Source of the DNA: Excoecaria cochinchinensis
Lineage: Eukaryota; Streptophyta; Magnoliopsida; Malpighiales; Euphorbiaceae
Reading direction: 5' to 3'
Length of the DNA: 64,000 bases
Assembly: GCA_947683425.1 (NCBI GenBank)
Contig: CANTUQ010000076.1
Location: 930,001 to 994,000 of the forward strand
The stretch's first letter is position 1. Each line of letters starts with the position of its first letter. Both the position numbers and the translations under genes were made by a program. The notes under the pieces were generated by a model that did not search any database, was not told where the DNA came from, and saw only the letters and a list, made by a program, of their open reading frames with translations. Shown here in pieces: positions 23,217 through 33,179 of this stretch.

Positions 23217-23936
23217 TTTATTAATAAGATTGAAATTGTCATTAACATCATTGAAAAGTTCTGGAGCAAAAAGAAAATCTAAACTATTTTCCTCTCCCTC
23301 CTCTGCTGGCGTATCTGCCGCGGTTGATGGTCCTGCATCACTTCAGCTCTTTGGGGGCTCCCCAATCAACTCATGCATGGCTTCTTCTACCTTTGCTTTC
23401 CCCTTCAATTGGGTGGCTACCATCTTTTCAGTCATTACTTCTTCAGGCATCTCACGGCCCCAAATTGTCCTACTGGTCATGATTTCTTCATCCCAAAAGC
23501 CCTCTGCTGGCTTGATCGATCCAATGTCCCAGTCATAGACATCATTGAAAACCTCGAATCCTAGCACAAATCTTCCATCTAGCCACTGTGCTTCATCTTC
23601 CCCTGTATAGGCACATGCTGTGGTTGCTGGCACAAAAGTCTTCCGGATGTGAGGAATTTCCATTTTTGACTTCTCACCCCTCTCTATAACACCTGTGTAT
23701 CCTAGACCCCTTCTGTCCTTTTGGCCCTTGGTGGTAACAGCTATTGGCATCCCTTGAGAATTCTTGCCCAGTCCTGAGCCAAGGAGGAATGACATCTTTT
23801 TCATCATATTCAGTACTTGGGGGCTCTCTTCCTTCTGCTCTACCTCACCTATCATGGCGATATGAAATCCACTAAACGGCTGCCTAGCAATCTCCAGTAC
23901 TGAAACCTGATTTTCCCGTGCAGCCCTTACAGTCAC
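23217..23936 (-). CDS. Tat-1 protease-RT linker region
   Basis: The frame at 23936-23343 (197 codons) follows the protease after one stop. It contains PFSGFHIAMIGE, a glycine-rich LLGSGLGKNSQGMPIAV patch typical of a G-patch-like motif in this branch, and a conserved FEVFNDVYDWDIGSIKPAEG stretch also seen in Tat-3. Bases 23217-23342 continue the linker with an acidic, Asn-rich segment after a stop near 23343. No catalytic residues are seen. The function as polyprotein linker is inferred. Confidence 0.7.
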
Positions 23937-23939
23937 AAT

Positions 23940-24242
23940 CTAGCCCTCATGAGGTATCTTTACCATCTGGTGAAGTGTAGAGGAGACTCCACCTAGCTTA
24001 TGAAACCATGGTCTACCTAGAAGAGCTGAGAAATTGGCGGGTATAGGCAGTACCGCAAACTCCACTTCTGATTCTACAGGCCCCATCTTCACTATTGCCG
24101 TGAATGTCCCCGAACCATGTTTATGCGAGTTGTCATAAGCTGTGATAGTGAGATCAGATTTGGCTAACATATCTTTTGTTACCCCAAAAGCCGCCATTGC
24201 CACCTGTGGGCACACATTTATCGAAGAGCCATCATCTACCAT
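23940..24242 (-). CDS. Tat-1 aspartic protease
   Basis: The domain starts MVDDGSSINVCP, where the DDGSS segment corresponds to the catalytic DTG/DSG of retropepsins, and contains the flap-like AYDNSHKHGSGTF and the ALLGRPWFHKLG end that matches the ILGRDF-like motif. It would cleave the gag-pol polyprotein. The frame is the same as the preceding and following segments, separated only by stop codons near 24261 and 23938. Confidence 0.85.
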   Translation of the reverse strand: MVDDGSSINVCPQVAMAAFGVTKDMLAKSDLTITAYDNSHKHGSGTFTAIVKMGPVESEVEFAVLPIPANFSALLGRPWFHKLGGVSSTLHQMVKIPHEG

Positions 24243-24260
24243 TACGCAAGCAGTGTGCTT

Positions 24261-26405
24261 TTAGTTAATCTGTGCTCTTATATACAGAGGGCGATTATGG
24301 TTGCGGCCTTCTGCTGGCAAATCAGCACTGGTAAAGACAACATTTTCTCCTGATCCTCCTTTCACTACATCTAGAAGTTCCGTAGGCGAGATAGTTGTTG
24401 CCACAGTTGCCTCGCATAAAGCCTCTACCACCTTTTGCCTATGCGATGGCAACTGTCTCAAAAGATCCCATATGGAAATCTGAGCCGGCGTCTCTTTTAG
24501 TTGCTTAACAATCGAATCTTCTTCCGACTCTTTTCCCTTTCTGCCCTTAACCGACTCCTGGGGCTTCTCAACTTCCAGAGCTACCCTTCCGCTCTGGGTC
24601 ACAGCTCCTACCTCTTTCTTCTTTGCTTCTTCTCCTTCCTCCTCCGAGTTCCACAGGTCAGAAAATACTTCAGAATTATCATTTTCAGTTCCACTATCAT
24701 CAGTGGACCAACAATCGATCACTGCTGTGGGAAGCCTTCTTCACTCCCCTCATGGAGGTTCGTGACAGTAATGTGGACATCATTGCCGTACAATTCCTTT
24801 AACACAAACTCCTCGGGCAAACTGGACCCAATCATGTTCACTGGCGGGGGCATACTGTTGTACCCAACCTTCTTTTGACCTTCTCTCTTCTCTGGGTCTG
24901 TGATCTACTTTGAGTCGATTAGATCTTGAATCACATGCCTCAACATCTTGCAATTATCGATTATATGCCCGGTGTGCTGATGATATGCACAATACTCATT
25001 ATCCTTATGTCCTGGCGTGCCTTGAGTTCTAGCAGGCTTGGGTGGCATAGGCTGCAACTTACCCTCTTTCATCAGTCTCCTCAACAACCATGATAAAGAC
25101 CTTCCAAGATTGGAAAAATGCCTTGGGGTAGCATTAGCAGCTGATACCTCAACAGTCTTCCGTGCGCCACTAGTAAAACCTGTTGGTCTACTTGTCCCCC
25201 TGGCTACTGCTACCCCTTTTGGGATAGTTCTCATTAGCTGCTCTCTTAACAAGGTACTCTTCCTCGGCCTCAATGGCGATGTCCTTCAGAGACTCCCAGT
25301 CTTTCAGTCCTTTCATCCTCAATCCTTCTCTCAAATACGGGCTCACATTTTTGATGAATAGCCGTATTTGATCCTGAGTATCCAGTTTTCTCTTCATTTC
25401 CATCACCCGATTCCTCCATCGGGTAAAATAATCATGGAAGGACTCGCCTCCCTTCTGCTGTAATAGCTCCAGGTCCTTCAAGGTCACTTCCATCCTTGTA
25501 CTGCAGTCATACTGCCTCAAAAACTCCTCCGTTAATAAATCCCAATCCTCCTTGGTTCGGCGATCGAGCCCATGGTACCAATCTACTGCTGGGCTGGTCA
25601 AACTCAAGCAAAAGTACTCAATCTTCTACTTTTTTGTCAAAGTGGTGCCCTTCATCACTAGCGAGTACTGCTTTATGTGTGCCATGGGGTCGAAAGTGCC
25701 GTCAAACTTTGAAACATCCGTCATTTTAAAGTTCATTGGGACCAGTTCCTCTCCTTCTAACTCCTTGTCTTCTGGGTTCATTCCTCGACCCTTTGTTAGC
25801 ATTCTTATCATTGCTTCAAATTTCTCCTCCATCTTCTTCCAGATGGCTTCTTCAGCTTGAGGGGCTTTCCCCTTCTCAGACATACGTTCCTCATATTCTT
25901 CATCTTCTCAATCATCATCTAACCCTGGGACTGGTCTTCCCCTTTGTGCCCCTGAGGTAGTGGCTCTTAAGTTTACAGGTGGCATGCGAATTTCCTCTTG
26001 GAGGTCTTCTCTGACCTCCCCCCTTTCATTATTTCTCATAGGAGGAGGTGGTGGGTTCTGTGGGGCCGCTTGCTGACCCATAGTGGCCATCATCGCCATC
26101 ATACGGTTCTCAAACTCTTCAAGCCTTCGGCCCACTTCCTCTGCTATCATTGCCCTGGTGGCATCTGCCCCTCTTGGTGAATTGGCCATTTCTTCAGATA
26201 AAGAAAACTGAGCTGAAGTAGCATAGCTGATTTCAGAAGAAGTGTCCGGATACTCTACCCTTTCTGGTAACTCAAAGAATGGATTTCTGCATAGTCGCCC
26301 CTGAGACCCTCTTGTCCACCTAGGCGAATCTATGATGGCTGAAAAACACAAAGGGTCAGGATGATGCATGAATGTGCTTAGATGCATGATCGTGCTATGC
26401 AACAT
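24261..26405 (-). pseudogene. gag: Tat-1 gag region
   Basis: Segments at 26405-25908, 25883-25626, 25607-25188, 25273-24905 and 24722-24261 encode, in order: a start like HPD..GSQGRLxRNPFFELPERVEYPDT; a Pro/Asn-rich part; a capsid core (FDGTFDPMAHIKQYSLVM, PAVDWYHGLDRRTKEDWDLL, GESFHDYFTRWRN); a zinc-finger-like CAYHQHTGHIIDNCKML; and an acidic region with WDLLRQLPSHRQKVVEAL before the protease. It forms the particle shell. Stops near 25906 and 25624 and a frameshift near 25230 break it. The true start could be 26405 or an internal ATG near 26190 (MANSPRG); the upstream match in Tat-3 favours the longer form. Confidence 0.85.
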
Positions 26406-27102
26406 TTACAAATCGCATGCAAGCACATAGGCGCTTCCAACCTTGTTGCTCCCGCACACGAGGTCATAGTCTCTTTCCTAGGTGGGATTGATCCATGGGT
26501 TAACAGGGAACCCAATGGACGCGCATGGTGCACGGTGGAAAACCGATAGCATAACCTCTCCTAACTAATGTACAAGCGCATGGGTTATGATCGTTATGTA
26601 TTTAGGCAGCCCGAACAAGTTGACATGGGCCTATCGGGGCATGAAAGCCTTTGATTAGGTGACAAATCAAATTATCTGGGCTTGTCCAATATTTAATGAT
26701 CCACATTGCAAGCATAGGATTAAGGTTTATACCACCTAGGGGAAGTAACTATTTTCATTACATGAGCTTTAGTCAAAAGGTGTTGTTACTTTAAGGCTAC
26801 CCAAGCATGGTCCCTGCCAACGGGTCTAGCTCATCATGAGCGTAACGACCGATCGGGTCACCATTTAATATATCATGATGGTACGAGGCTTGGGCTGGTG
26901 ATTATCCTTAACACTTCCCTACATTGAGTGAACGTAGGGTCGTGCTTTGGGAACGTACCGGGGCTGAAAAAGGGACCAAACTAGTGTAGATCTAAGGCTC
27001 TAGTGAGATGCAATGTAGTTTTTGAAAGAAGGTGAAATTTTTGAACTAAAACTCAATTATAATTTTTAATCAAGGTACTTTTGAATCGAAGTCTCGAATA
27101 AG
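26406..27102 (-). other. Tat-1 5' untranslated leader
   Basis: It lies between the primer site and gag. It is conserved with the Tat-2 remnants (5404-5571, 34670-35030) and the Tat-3 leader (37847-38489). No gene is supported. Confidence 0.75.
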
Positions 27103-27120
27103 TCCCTAGTGGAGTCGCCA
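27103..27120 (-). other. Tat-1 primer binding site
   Basis: The minus strand reads TGGCGACTCCACTAGGGA one base after the LTR end. This matches the TGGCGACTCC-type site known in Ogre/Tat elements, assigned to an arginine tRNA. Tat-3 has the identical site at 37829. Confidence 0.85.
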
Positions 27121-27121
27121 C

Positions 27122-29095
27122 TGTGATGCACGCCGAACCCCGTCGCCTCGCAAAAGCCCGCTTTAGGGCGATCAGGATGGGATTCATTAAAACTTGTAAG
27201 GTATTTACAAGGGCGTCTATTTTGGGCAACAATGAGGTTTCTTGGAGTCGCCACCCAATAGAACATTGGAAAGGGTTGTCTAGCCTCAGCGAGCCTAAGA
27301 CGGCGCATACATATCCATCTTGAGCAAGCCAGAAAGATCTTGGAGGCCACTGCCTCTACCCCCTGGAACCTAGGATTGTAAATTGAAGTCTTTTGGTGAG
27401 ACTCAAGAGGTGTCTTGGAAGTCCTAGACCTCTCGCCTCATTGAGCCCCAAAGACCAGAGTGAGTTCGGGACTTCTCATTTATTTATACCTTGATTAATA
27501 TTATAATTAAGTTTTTTAATTCATTGTTTCACCAACTTTCCACACGATGCGATTAATTTAAAGTGCAATTATTCATGTCAAAATCAATAAATAAAACATT
27601 ATTAAAATAAATCCCCACAAATCAAATTACAATAAAATTAGGGGCAGAATACAACCCCCATTGTAAAAACAACATACAGATCATACAGAAATCAGGATAT
27701 TCATTGGAGAGACGACATTGGTCCTGCCATGCATATTTGTTACAAACTGGTTTTTTAAAAGGTGTCAATTTTGTTGGTTAAAAAAAACAAGACATTGGTC
27801 CACAACTTTTTGAGAAAACTCCAAATTAATTACTATAAAATATTTGGCCCTTTTCACTTTAATGACATTGAAATAATATTAATATTAACATGAATAAAAA
27901 GTAAGGGTGAAGAAAGAACCCGTATGGAAATCCTCAAATTGGCTCGGTCCTCATCATTTACAACTCCAATTCCAAATGGTCAGAAAATAACTCATAGGAA
28001 TAAGCATGTCAGTATCAAAATTGATGAATAAAATAAAGAAAAGAAAATAATAGGAAACTTTAAAAGAAATAAGTTAAAAGATAAAAAAATGAAAACTAAA
28101 AATGATTAACATAAGTTAATTAAATCACACAAGTGCTAATCCAGAATGTTTACCCTCGGATTTTACCTTTTTGGGTGAATATCAGATGGTTTCGGTCCCC
28201 GCACGCTCCACAAGGATCAAATAAAAACAGATCAAAGTAAGCAAATTTTCCCTTCTTGAAAATTTAATAGCGATCGAATGTTTGAATTAGCTGTATTGAT
28301 GGAAACGAATGGATTTCGTTACCTCAAATTGGCTTAATTCACAAGAAGAATTTGAGTAAATCAATTAATTGGAAGAATCTTTGTCAAATAAAATTCTGAA
28401 AATAGAGATTTTATAGCTTTTTGGTAAATTGCTCACAAAAAACCTTTCTAAAAAGTTCAATCTCTCAAAAACAATGGTTAATTTTTTCCACCAAAAATTT
28501 ATCAAATTTTCTAACCCCTAAAAATGAATTTTACCTCTCAATTTATAGAATTTTTGTAGATAAAATCAGATAAGCATCAATTTTGAGTTTGAATTTTAAG
28601 AGATTTTAAAATTCAATTTTTTTAACCAAAACTTATCCTATTTGAAAGATTTAAGATAAAATTTTATCAAATCCGGCAATAACTGATCAGATCCACTACC
28701 GACGGGCATCCCTGCAACTACCGACGGGCGTCCTACTAAGGGCACGCGTGGAAATTCGGATACAGACGGGCTGTAACGCGGACTAGGGACGGGCGTCCCT
28801 ACTCAAACACATGTCCATCTCTAGCTACAGACGGGCCGTCCCTACTATGCATAGAGACGGGGATCACCCCAAGTAGGGACGGGAGTCCCTACTTCAGACG
28901 GCCATCCCGTCTGTGGAGCAAAACTTCCAATTTCAAGCAAAATTTTCCAAAACCTCATGCTATAGAGAAAAAAATTTAATCCTTGTGAAACCGAAAGATG
29001 AAAACCTCCGAATTCCATCCATTTATCTGAAAACCAACGTAGATCTCTTCATTGGGTAACTCTGGCCTGGACTGCCTCAAGACCCGATGTCTACA
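27122..29095 (-). mobile_element. Tat-1 5' LTR (1.97 kb)
   Basis: It runs from TGTGATGC at 27122 to TGTCTACA at 29095 on the plus strand. The TATAAAT box is at 28541-28547 on the minus strand; palindromes of GACGGGCGTC type are at 28695-28917 upstream of it. The repeated U5 module around 27240-27470 carries the stem CCAAT/ATTGG at 27255-27269. Its uninterrupted sequence across the Tek-B insertion point serves as the empty-site reference. Confidence 0.92.
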
Positions 29096-29100
29096 CATAT

Positions 29101-29258
29101 ACAAGTATATAAAAAAACCCATAAAACATAAGTGAACACAAACCAATAATCACACTCCCCCACACTTAAAACACACATTGTCCTCAATGTGGAGGGATGA
29201 CACACAAAGAAACAAGGAAAACAAAGAAATAAAAAGAAAGGAAAGAAAAACTTCCCTA
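29101..29258 (-). other. Ath-1 second purine-motif hairpin and spacer
   Basis: On the minus strand a perfect 7-bp stem, CACATTG/CAATGTG, with a four-base loop (29174-29191) is followed by TTAAGTGTGGGGGAG (29152-29168). It repeats the layout of the polypurine tract at 7050-7088 with different stem bases. It lies right after the extra ORF. Confidence 0.75.
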
Positions 29259-30402
29259 TCATGGTGAAGTTGGAGGCGATGGAATCTCAAAACCAGATTG
29301 AGCGATAAAATGATCCAGCTTATACTCCAATCGCCTTTGACGTCGCGCTATAGAAGAAAGCTGATCTTGCATATGAGATAACATCATTGATATGTTATGG
29401 CTAGATGAGCCAACATCAGGCGCTGCAGCCACATCTGCTGGAATATCAGGCATAGCTTCATCTTCTCTTGCCTCCTCATCACCAACCTCTGCTTCTTGTG
29501 CCTTTACTTATGGCGCAGAAGGTCCAGGAATGTCCCTCCAACATGATCGTAAGTGTGGTGGAATTTCCTAAAAATCATTACTGACAACTTCTCCACGTAT
29601 AAAAAGATGTTTAGTAAAATAAATACAAGGACGATGTCTATGATAACAACGAAAATCAACATCTAAATTTCTTGCAAGAACAGTAATGATATGCCCATGA
29701 GTTATAGGTGAGTCATGTTTAGTAGCACAATTCAACAACTATGCACAAACCCAATAAGACCAGCATACATCTTTTCTCTTATGCACACACCACATCAAAA
29801 ACATTAAGAGAAACTATATTAAATTCAGACCTGTTGAAAATCAAAGATGCAAAAATCTTGTGCAAAACCCAATATTTTAAATCTTTGATAAACATTAATT
29901 TAGCTTCTCTAGCTTTATATGGTGTTTGCAAATCAGTTAAAAATTTCCAAAATGCATTAGGTTTAAAAGATTTTGGTGGCTCAAACAAACCAGTTTGTGA
30001 AAATCCAAACATATGATTCATTATAAAATAAGTCAGAGTGTGAGACTTTCCATCCAATCTAAAATTTAACCAATATTCATTATCCTCATTCCTTTGCAGA
30101 GTGGTATAAAATTCAAGCATTAAATCAGGATAAATATCTTCATGCATATTGGCAAATCGAAGGAAGCCATAAAATGACAGCATTTTAGTTATAGTATCTA
30201 ACAAGCCTAACTGTGCTAGCAAATCTGATGGAAAATACTTACATTGCAAAAATTTTCTATCACAAAGAGTAAGAAATCGGCTACCTTCATCCACAGAGAA
30301 AATGGAAAAACTGGAACCAAATGTGTCATAGATATCTCCCTCTTCAGCTTCCTGCCTTGCTTGTTAAATACGTGATATAGACGGATTTTTTGTTCTTACC
30401 AT
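29259..30402 (-). pseudogene. Ath-1 extra ORF (Athila-ORF1/plant-transposon-protein-like), broken
   Basis: From the ATG at 30402 the product has a short basic start, an in-frame TAA at about 30366, then an intact run from 30294 to 29779 with FLTLCDRKFLQCKYF, FYGFLRFANM, LEFYTTLQ, YWLNFRLDGKSHTLTY and a GLFEPPKSF patch. After a stop, the frame near 29720 shows ITHGHIITVLARN, a motif that follows this domain in Athila relatives. The end (29453-29259) has a coiled-coil-like segment with LSSIARRQRRLEYKLDHFIAQ. The layout (globular domain, then coiled coil) parallels the Tat-1 sense extra ORF. Function unknown; similar ORFs have been discussed as envelope-like, for which I see no membrane segment here. 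Confidence 0.72.
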
Positions 30403-30509
30403 TGTTTAATGTGTTAGGTAAAAGCAGAGAGTAATTTATGTCCTTTGTAGAAAAATGCCAAAGGAAAACCAAAATGGGAAAATGCAGAAAGAAACAAAGA
30501 AACAGAGTA

Positions 30510-31212
30510 CTGAAATAAACAAATAACAATGAAAATAAAAGGAAATAAAAAGAACCAAGTACTGACCACTAACACACTTGCTCACAAAGAAGAAAGAAAA
30601 TCAAATACCACTACAAAAGAAATGATCGACAGTGAATGCGGAAGGAAAAAATGAAAAGGACAAATGACGATAAAATAAATACAGAAAGCTGTCTTCTAAG
30701 GAACTAACGACACAGAGTAAAATGGCAGTGCTAAAATGTAAATTAGAATTTGGGGAAAGAAAGGAAATGAAGAAGATGAAGGGGTACAGATGATGAGCGG
30801 AGATGAAATGAAATAGAGATTACATAGAAATGAAAGAAAAAGATAGATGACAGAGGTCAATCGTGAATGAGATCTTGGAAAGGAAAAGAAAAGGAAAGAA
30901 TAAAGAAGAAGAGGTGAATATGGGTTGCGACTCGTGACCTAAAATGAGAAGAGTTTACAAATGAGAGGGAAAAGTTAAGTGAAATAGAGAAGAAAGAAGG
31001 AATACGAAAAGTCCCGATGTTTTAGGGTTTTGAATTTAAAATTTCCCTCTTTGATTTCGGATTGTGTGATTTAAGGCGATTAAAGTTAATCTAAACTAAA
31101 TTAATGAAAAGTAAAATAGTAATATGAGGAAAAAGAAAATTTAATGCAAATAAATTGAAAATTAAGAAGTAAATAAAATAAAATAATATAATATAATAAA
31201 AAAAAAACTTAC
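30510..31212 (-). other. Predicted leader intron of the Ath-1 extra ORF
   Basis: A consensus donor CAG|GTAAGT starts at 31212 and an acceptor TTTATTTCAG|T ends at 30510 on the minus strand. The second exon has no ATG before 30402. The length (703 bases) is close to the 663-base intron in Tat-1. Between them the sequence is purine-rich and holds no supported gene. Confidence 0.6.
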
Positions 31213-31225
31213 CTGAATCGTCAAT

Positions 31226-31495
31226 CACGCGTCACGAGTCGTGAGGCATCGTCACGACTCGTGACGCACCTCACTTACCTAGGCGAACTTTCCTCAGCAT
31301 GTCCACCCCGTTACGAGTCAAGCATGGATGTCACGACACGTGAAGATGTACATCTACCTACCTGAAATGTGCATCTTCGCCTTCTATTGCGATCACGATT
31401 CTTGTCGCGCTCGCGACAGAAGCCTCAAAAATGTAATGTGCAATCCTTCACTCATGCTGTCGCGATCGCGATGGTGTTCGTGCTCGCGACAGAAT
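31226..31495. repeat. Palindrome cluster upstream of the Ath-1 extra ORF
   Basis: It contains GTCACGAGTCGTGA, GTCACGACTCGTGAC, GTCGCGCTCGCGAC and GTCGCGATCGCGA. The same cores occur in the Ath-1 LTR. It lies just upstream of the predicted leader intron, where an internal promoter would be. Confidence 0.75.
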
Positions 31496-31663
31496 GCAAC
31501 ACGTTTTGTTTTTTTTTTAATTCTTAATTACTTTGACTTAAAAAACAAATTTTGTTAGAAATATAAAAAATCCACAATAAAACATTAAATTAACTAATTG
31601 ACATAAAATAACATAAAACATAAATAACATACTAATTAAGTAACCTATATAAGAGACAATATA
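31496..31663 (-). other. AT-rich stretch after Ath-1 gag
   Basis: This is where protease and pol should begin. A minus-strand TATA-like word lies at 31645-31652. Nothing coding is seen. Confidence 0.5.
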
Positions 31664-33029
31664 TTATGGTTTCGTGTGCCCTCTAGGATTTTCCTCAGTG
31701 TTACCTGGAAGACATCCTAGACTTATTGAAGGCAAAGAACTTGCTAATTGGCCCAATTGAATCTCAAGATTATGAATAGATGAGGCATGATTATTAGTGA
31801 TTTGGTCAATTTTTGCCTCTAGTTTCTTTTGACTTTCATCTTGAGAATTCATCTTATAATTAATTTCCTCAATAAACTTATCAATCTTCCCTTCAAAAGA
31901 ACCAAACCTATCTTGTGGTTGTTGGTATCCTACTCCCCTATTTTGGTTGTTATTATTATTATTTCCTAATGATAAATTAGGATGACTCCTCCAACCAGGG
32001 TTATAGGTGTTAGAATAAGAATTACCACGTCCTTTACCTTGGATAAAATGAACTCGTTCCTCCTTATTAACCATGCCTAAATTGCAATTGTCACTCTTAT
32101 GCCCTTGTTGACCACAAACATTGCATGCATTTGATGAATTACCACCCATACTTAAACTATTAACTTTATGATTCAATGCTTCAATTTGGGCTTGCAATGC
32201 AACCATAGAATCTATTGAATGTACCCCCCTAGCATTAGAATTATTATACTCCCTTACTCTTTCCGAAGGCCACATACAGTTATTCATTGACATTTCTTCC
32301 AACAACTCAAAAGCTGCTTCAGTAGTTTTCCTCATTAGAGAGCCACCAGCTGCAGCATCAATTGTTCCCCTTGTAGTTGGGTTAACTCCATTATAGAAGG
32401 TTTGCATCAAAAGCTCCCTTGGAAGGTTATGGTGTGGACACAATCTTTGCAATTCTTTGAACCTTTCCCAAGCCTCATACAAAGATTCATTGTCATTTTG
32501 AACAAATGTAGTGATATCCTTTATGATTTTGGCTGTTTTAGCCAAGGGAAAATATTTGGATAAAAATACTTGGGCCAATTGATCCCAAGTAGTAATTGAT
32601 CCCCTTGCTAGCGAATTCAACCAAGCTTTGGCCTTATCTTTCAAAGTGAAAGGGAAAAGCCTAAGTTTGATTGCATCAGCCGACACACCATTAATCTTAA
32701 AGGTATCACATATTTCAAGAAAATTTGCCAAATGAGCATTAGGATCCTCATTTGCCAAACCATAAAATTGAATGCTATTTTGAATCATTTGTAATAGTTT
32801 TAATCTCAAATTTATTTGCATTTACCGTTGGCCTTACCACTCCTTATTGAGCACCACTCAATGTGGGTGTGGCGAAGTCCATAAGTCTTGGTGGATTTTC
32901 TTCAGCCATGATAATTGGTCTCTTAGTCTTGTTCTTCTTTCTAATGGACTTCCGGTTACTTGACAAAAATCTTTCAATTTCAGGATTTAAGGGTTCAAGC
33001 TCTTCTAAAGAACTCCTTGTACTAGGCAT
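31664..33029 (-). pseudogene. gag: Ath-1 gag
   Basis: The start segment (33029-32844) is MPSTRSSLEELEPLNPEIERF and ends in a stop; a frameshift near 32825 leads to the long frame from 32821 (385 codons). That frame has the capsid domain (FYGLANEDPNAHLANFLEI, FPFTLKDKAKAWLNSL, TTWDQLAQVFLSKYFP, ESLYEAWERFKELQRLCPHH at residues 19-131), a zinc knuckle CNVCGQQGHKSDNC (residues 233-246, C-x2-C-x4-H-x4-C), an Asn-rich part and a coiled coil (about 300-365). It ends NTEENPRGH, a motif found at the gag/protease junction of Athila elements. It packages RNA in the particle. Apart from the N-terminal shift the frame is intact, which is striking in an element without pol. Confidence 0.9.
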
Positions 33030-33155
33030 GAACTTTCAAATCCTGTAAAACCAAAAACAAAACACAAAGTTACACTAAACAAACTAACAAATTAAAACAA
33101 ACAAAATATTATAATCCAAAATCATAAATCAAGTTTCATAATGACAAAATCAACG

Positions 33156-33173
33156 TTCCCGGCAACGGCACCA
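33156..33173 (-). other. Ath-1 primer binding site
   Basis: The minus strand reads TGGTGCCGTTGCCGGGAA six bases after the LTR. Athila elements use an aspartate-tRNA site starting TGGCGCCGTTGCCGGGGA; this copy differs at two bases. Confidence 0.85.
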
Positions 33174-33179
33174 AAAACT

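Larger units (their letters stand above)
7959..29095 (-). mobile_element. Tat-1: nearly complete Tat/Ogre-type element
   Basis: The two LTRs are 7959-14071 (interrupted by Tek-B; about 1.95 kb without it) and 27122-29095 (1.97 kb). The flanks CATAT match at 7954-7958 and 29096-29100. Internal order on the minus strand: primer site, gag, protease, RT, RNase H, archaeal-type RNase H, integrase, an antisense extra ORF, a sense extra ORF, tandem repeats and a polypurine tract. The dual RNase H and the extra ORFs between pol and the 3' LTR are hallmarks of the Tat clade. Many stops and shifts make it non-functional now. Confidence 0.92.

Noticed and set aside
21390..23538. Plus-strand frames of up to 215 codons opposite Tat-1 pol
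   Set aside because: They are shadows of the RT and RNase H coding strand, with no independent conservation or motifs.
29779..30294. Ath-1 extra ORF as an envelope gene
   Set aside because: No signal peptide or membrane-spanning segment is visible, so I label it only as an Athila-ORF1-like protein.
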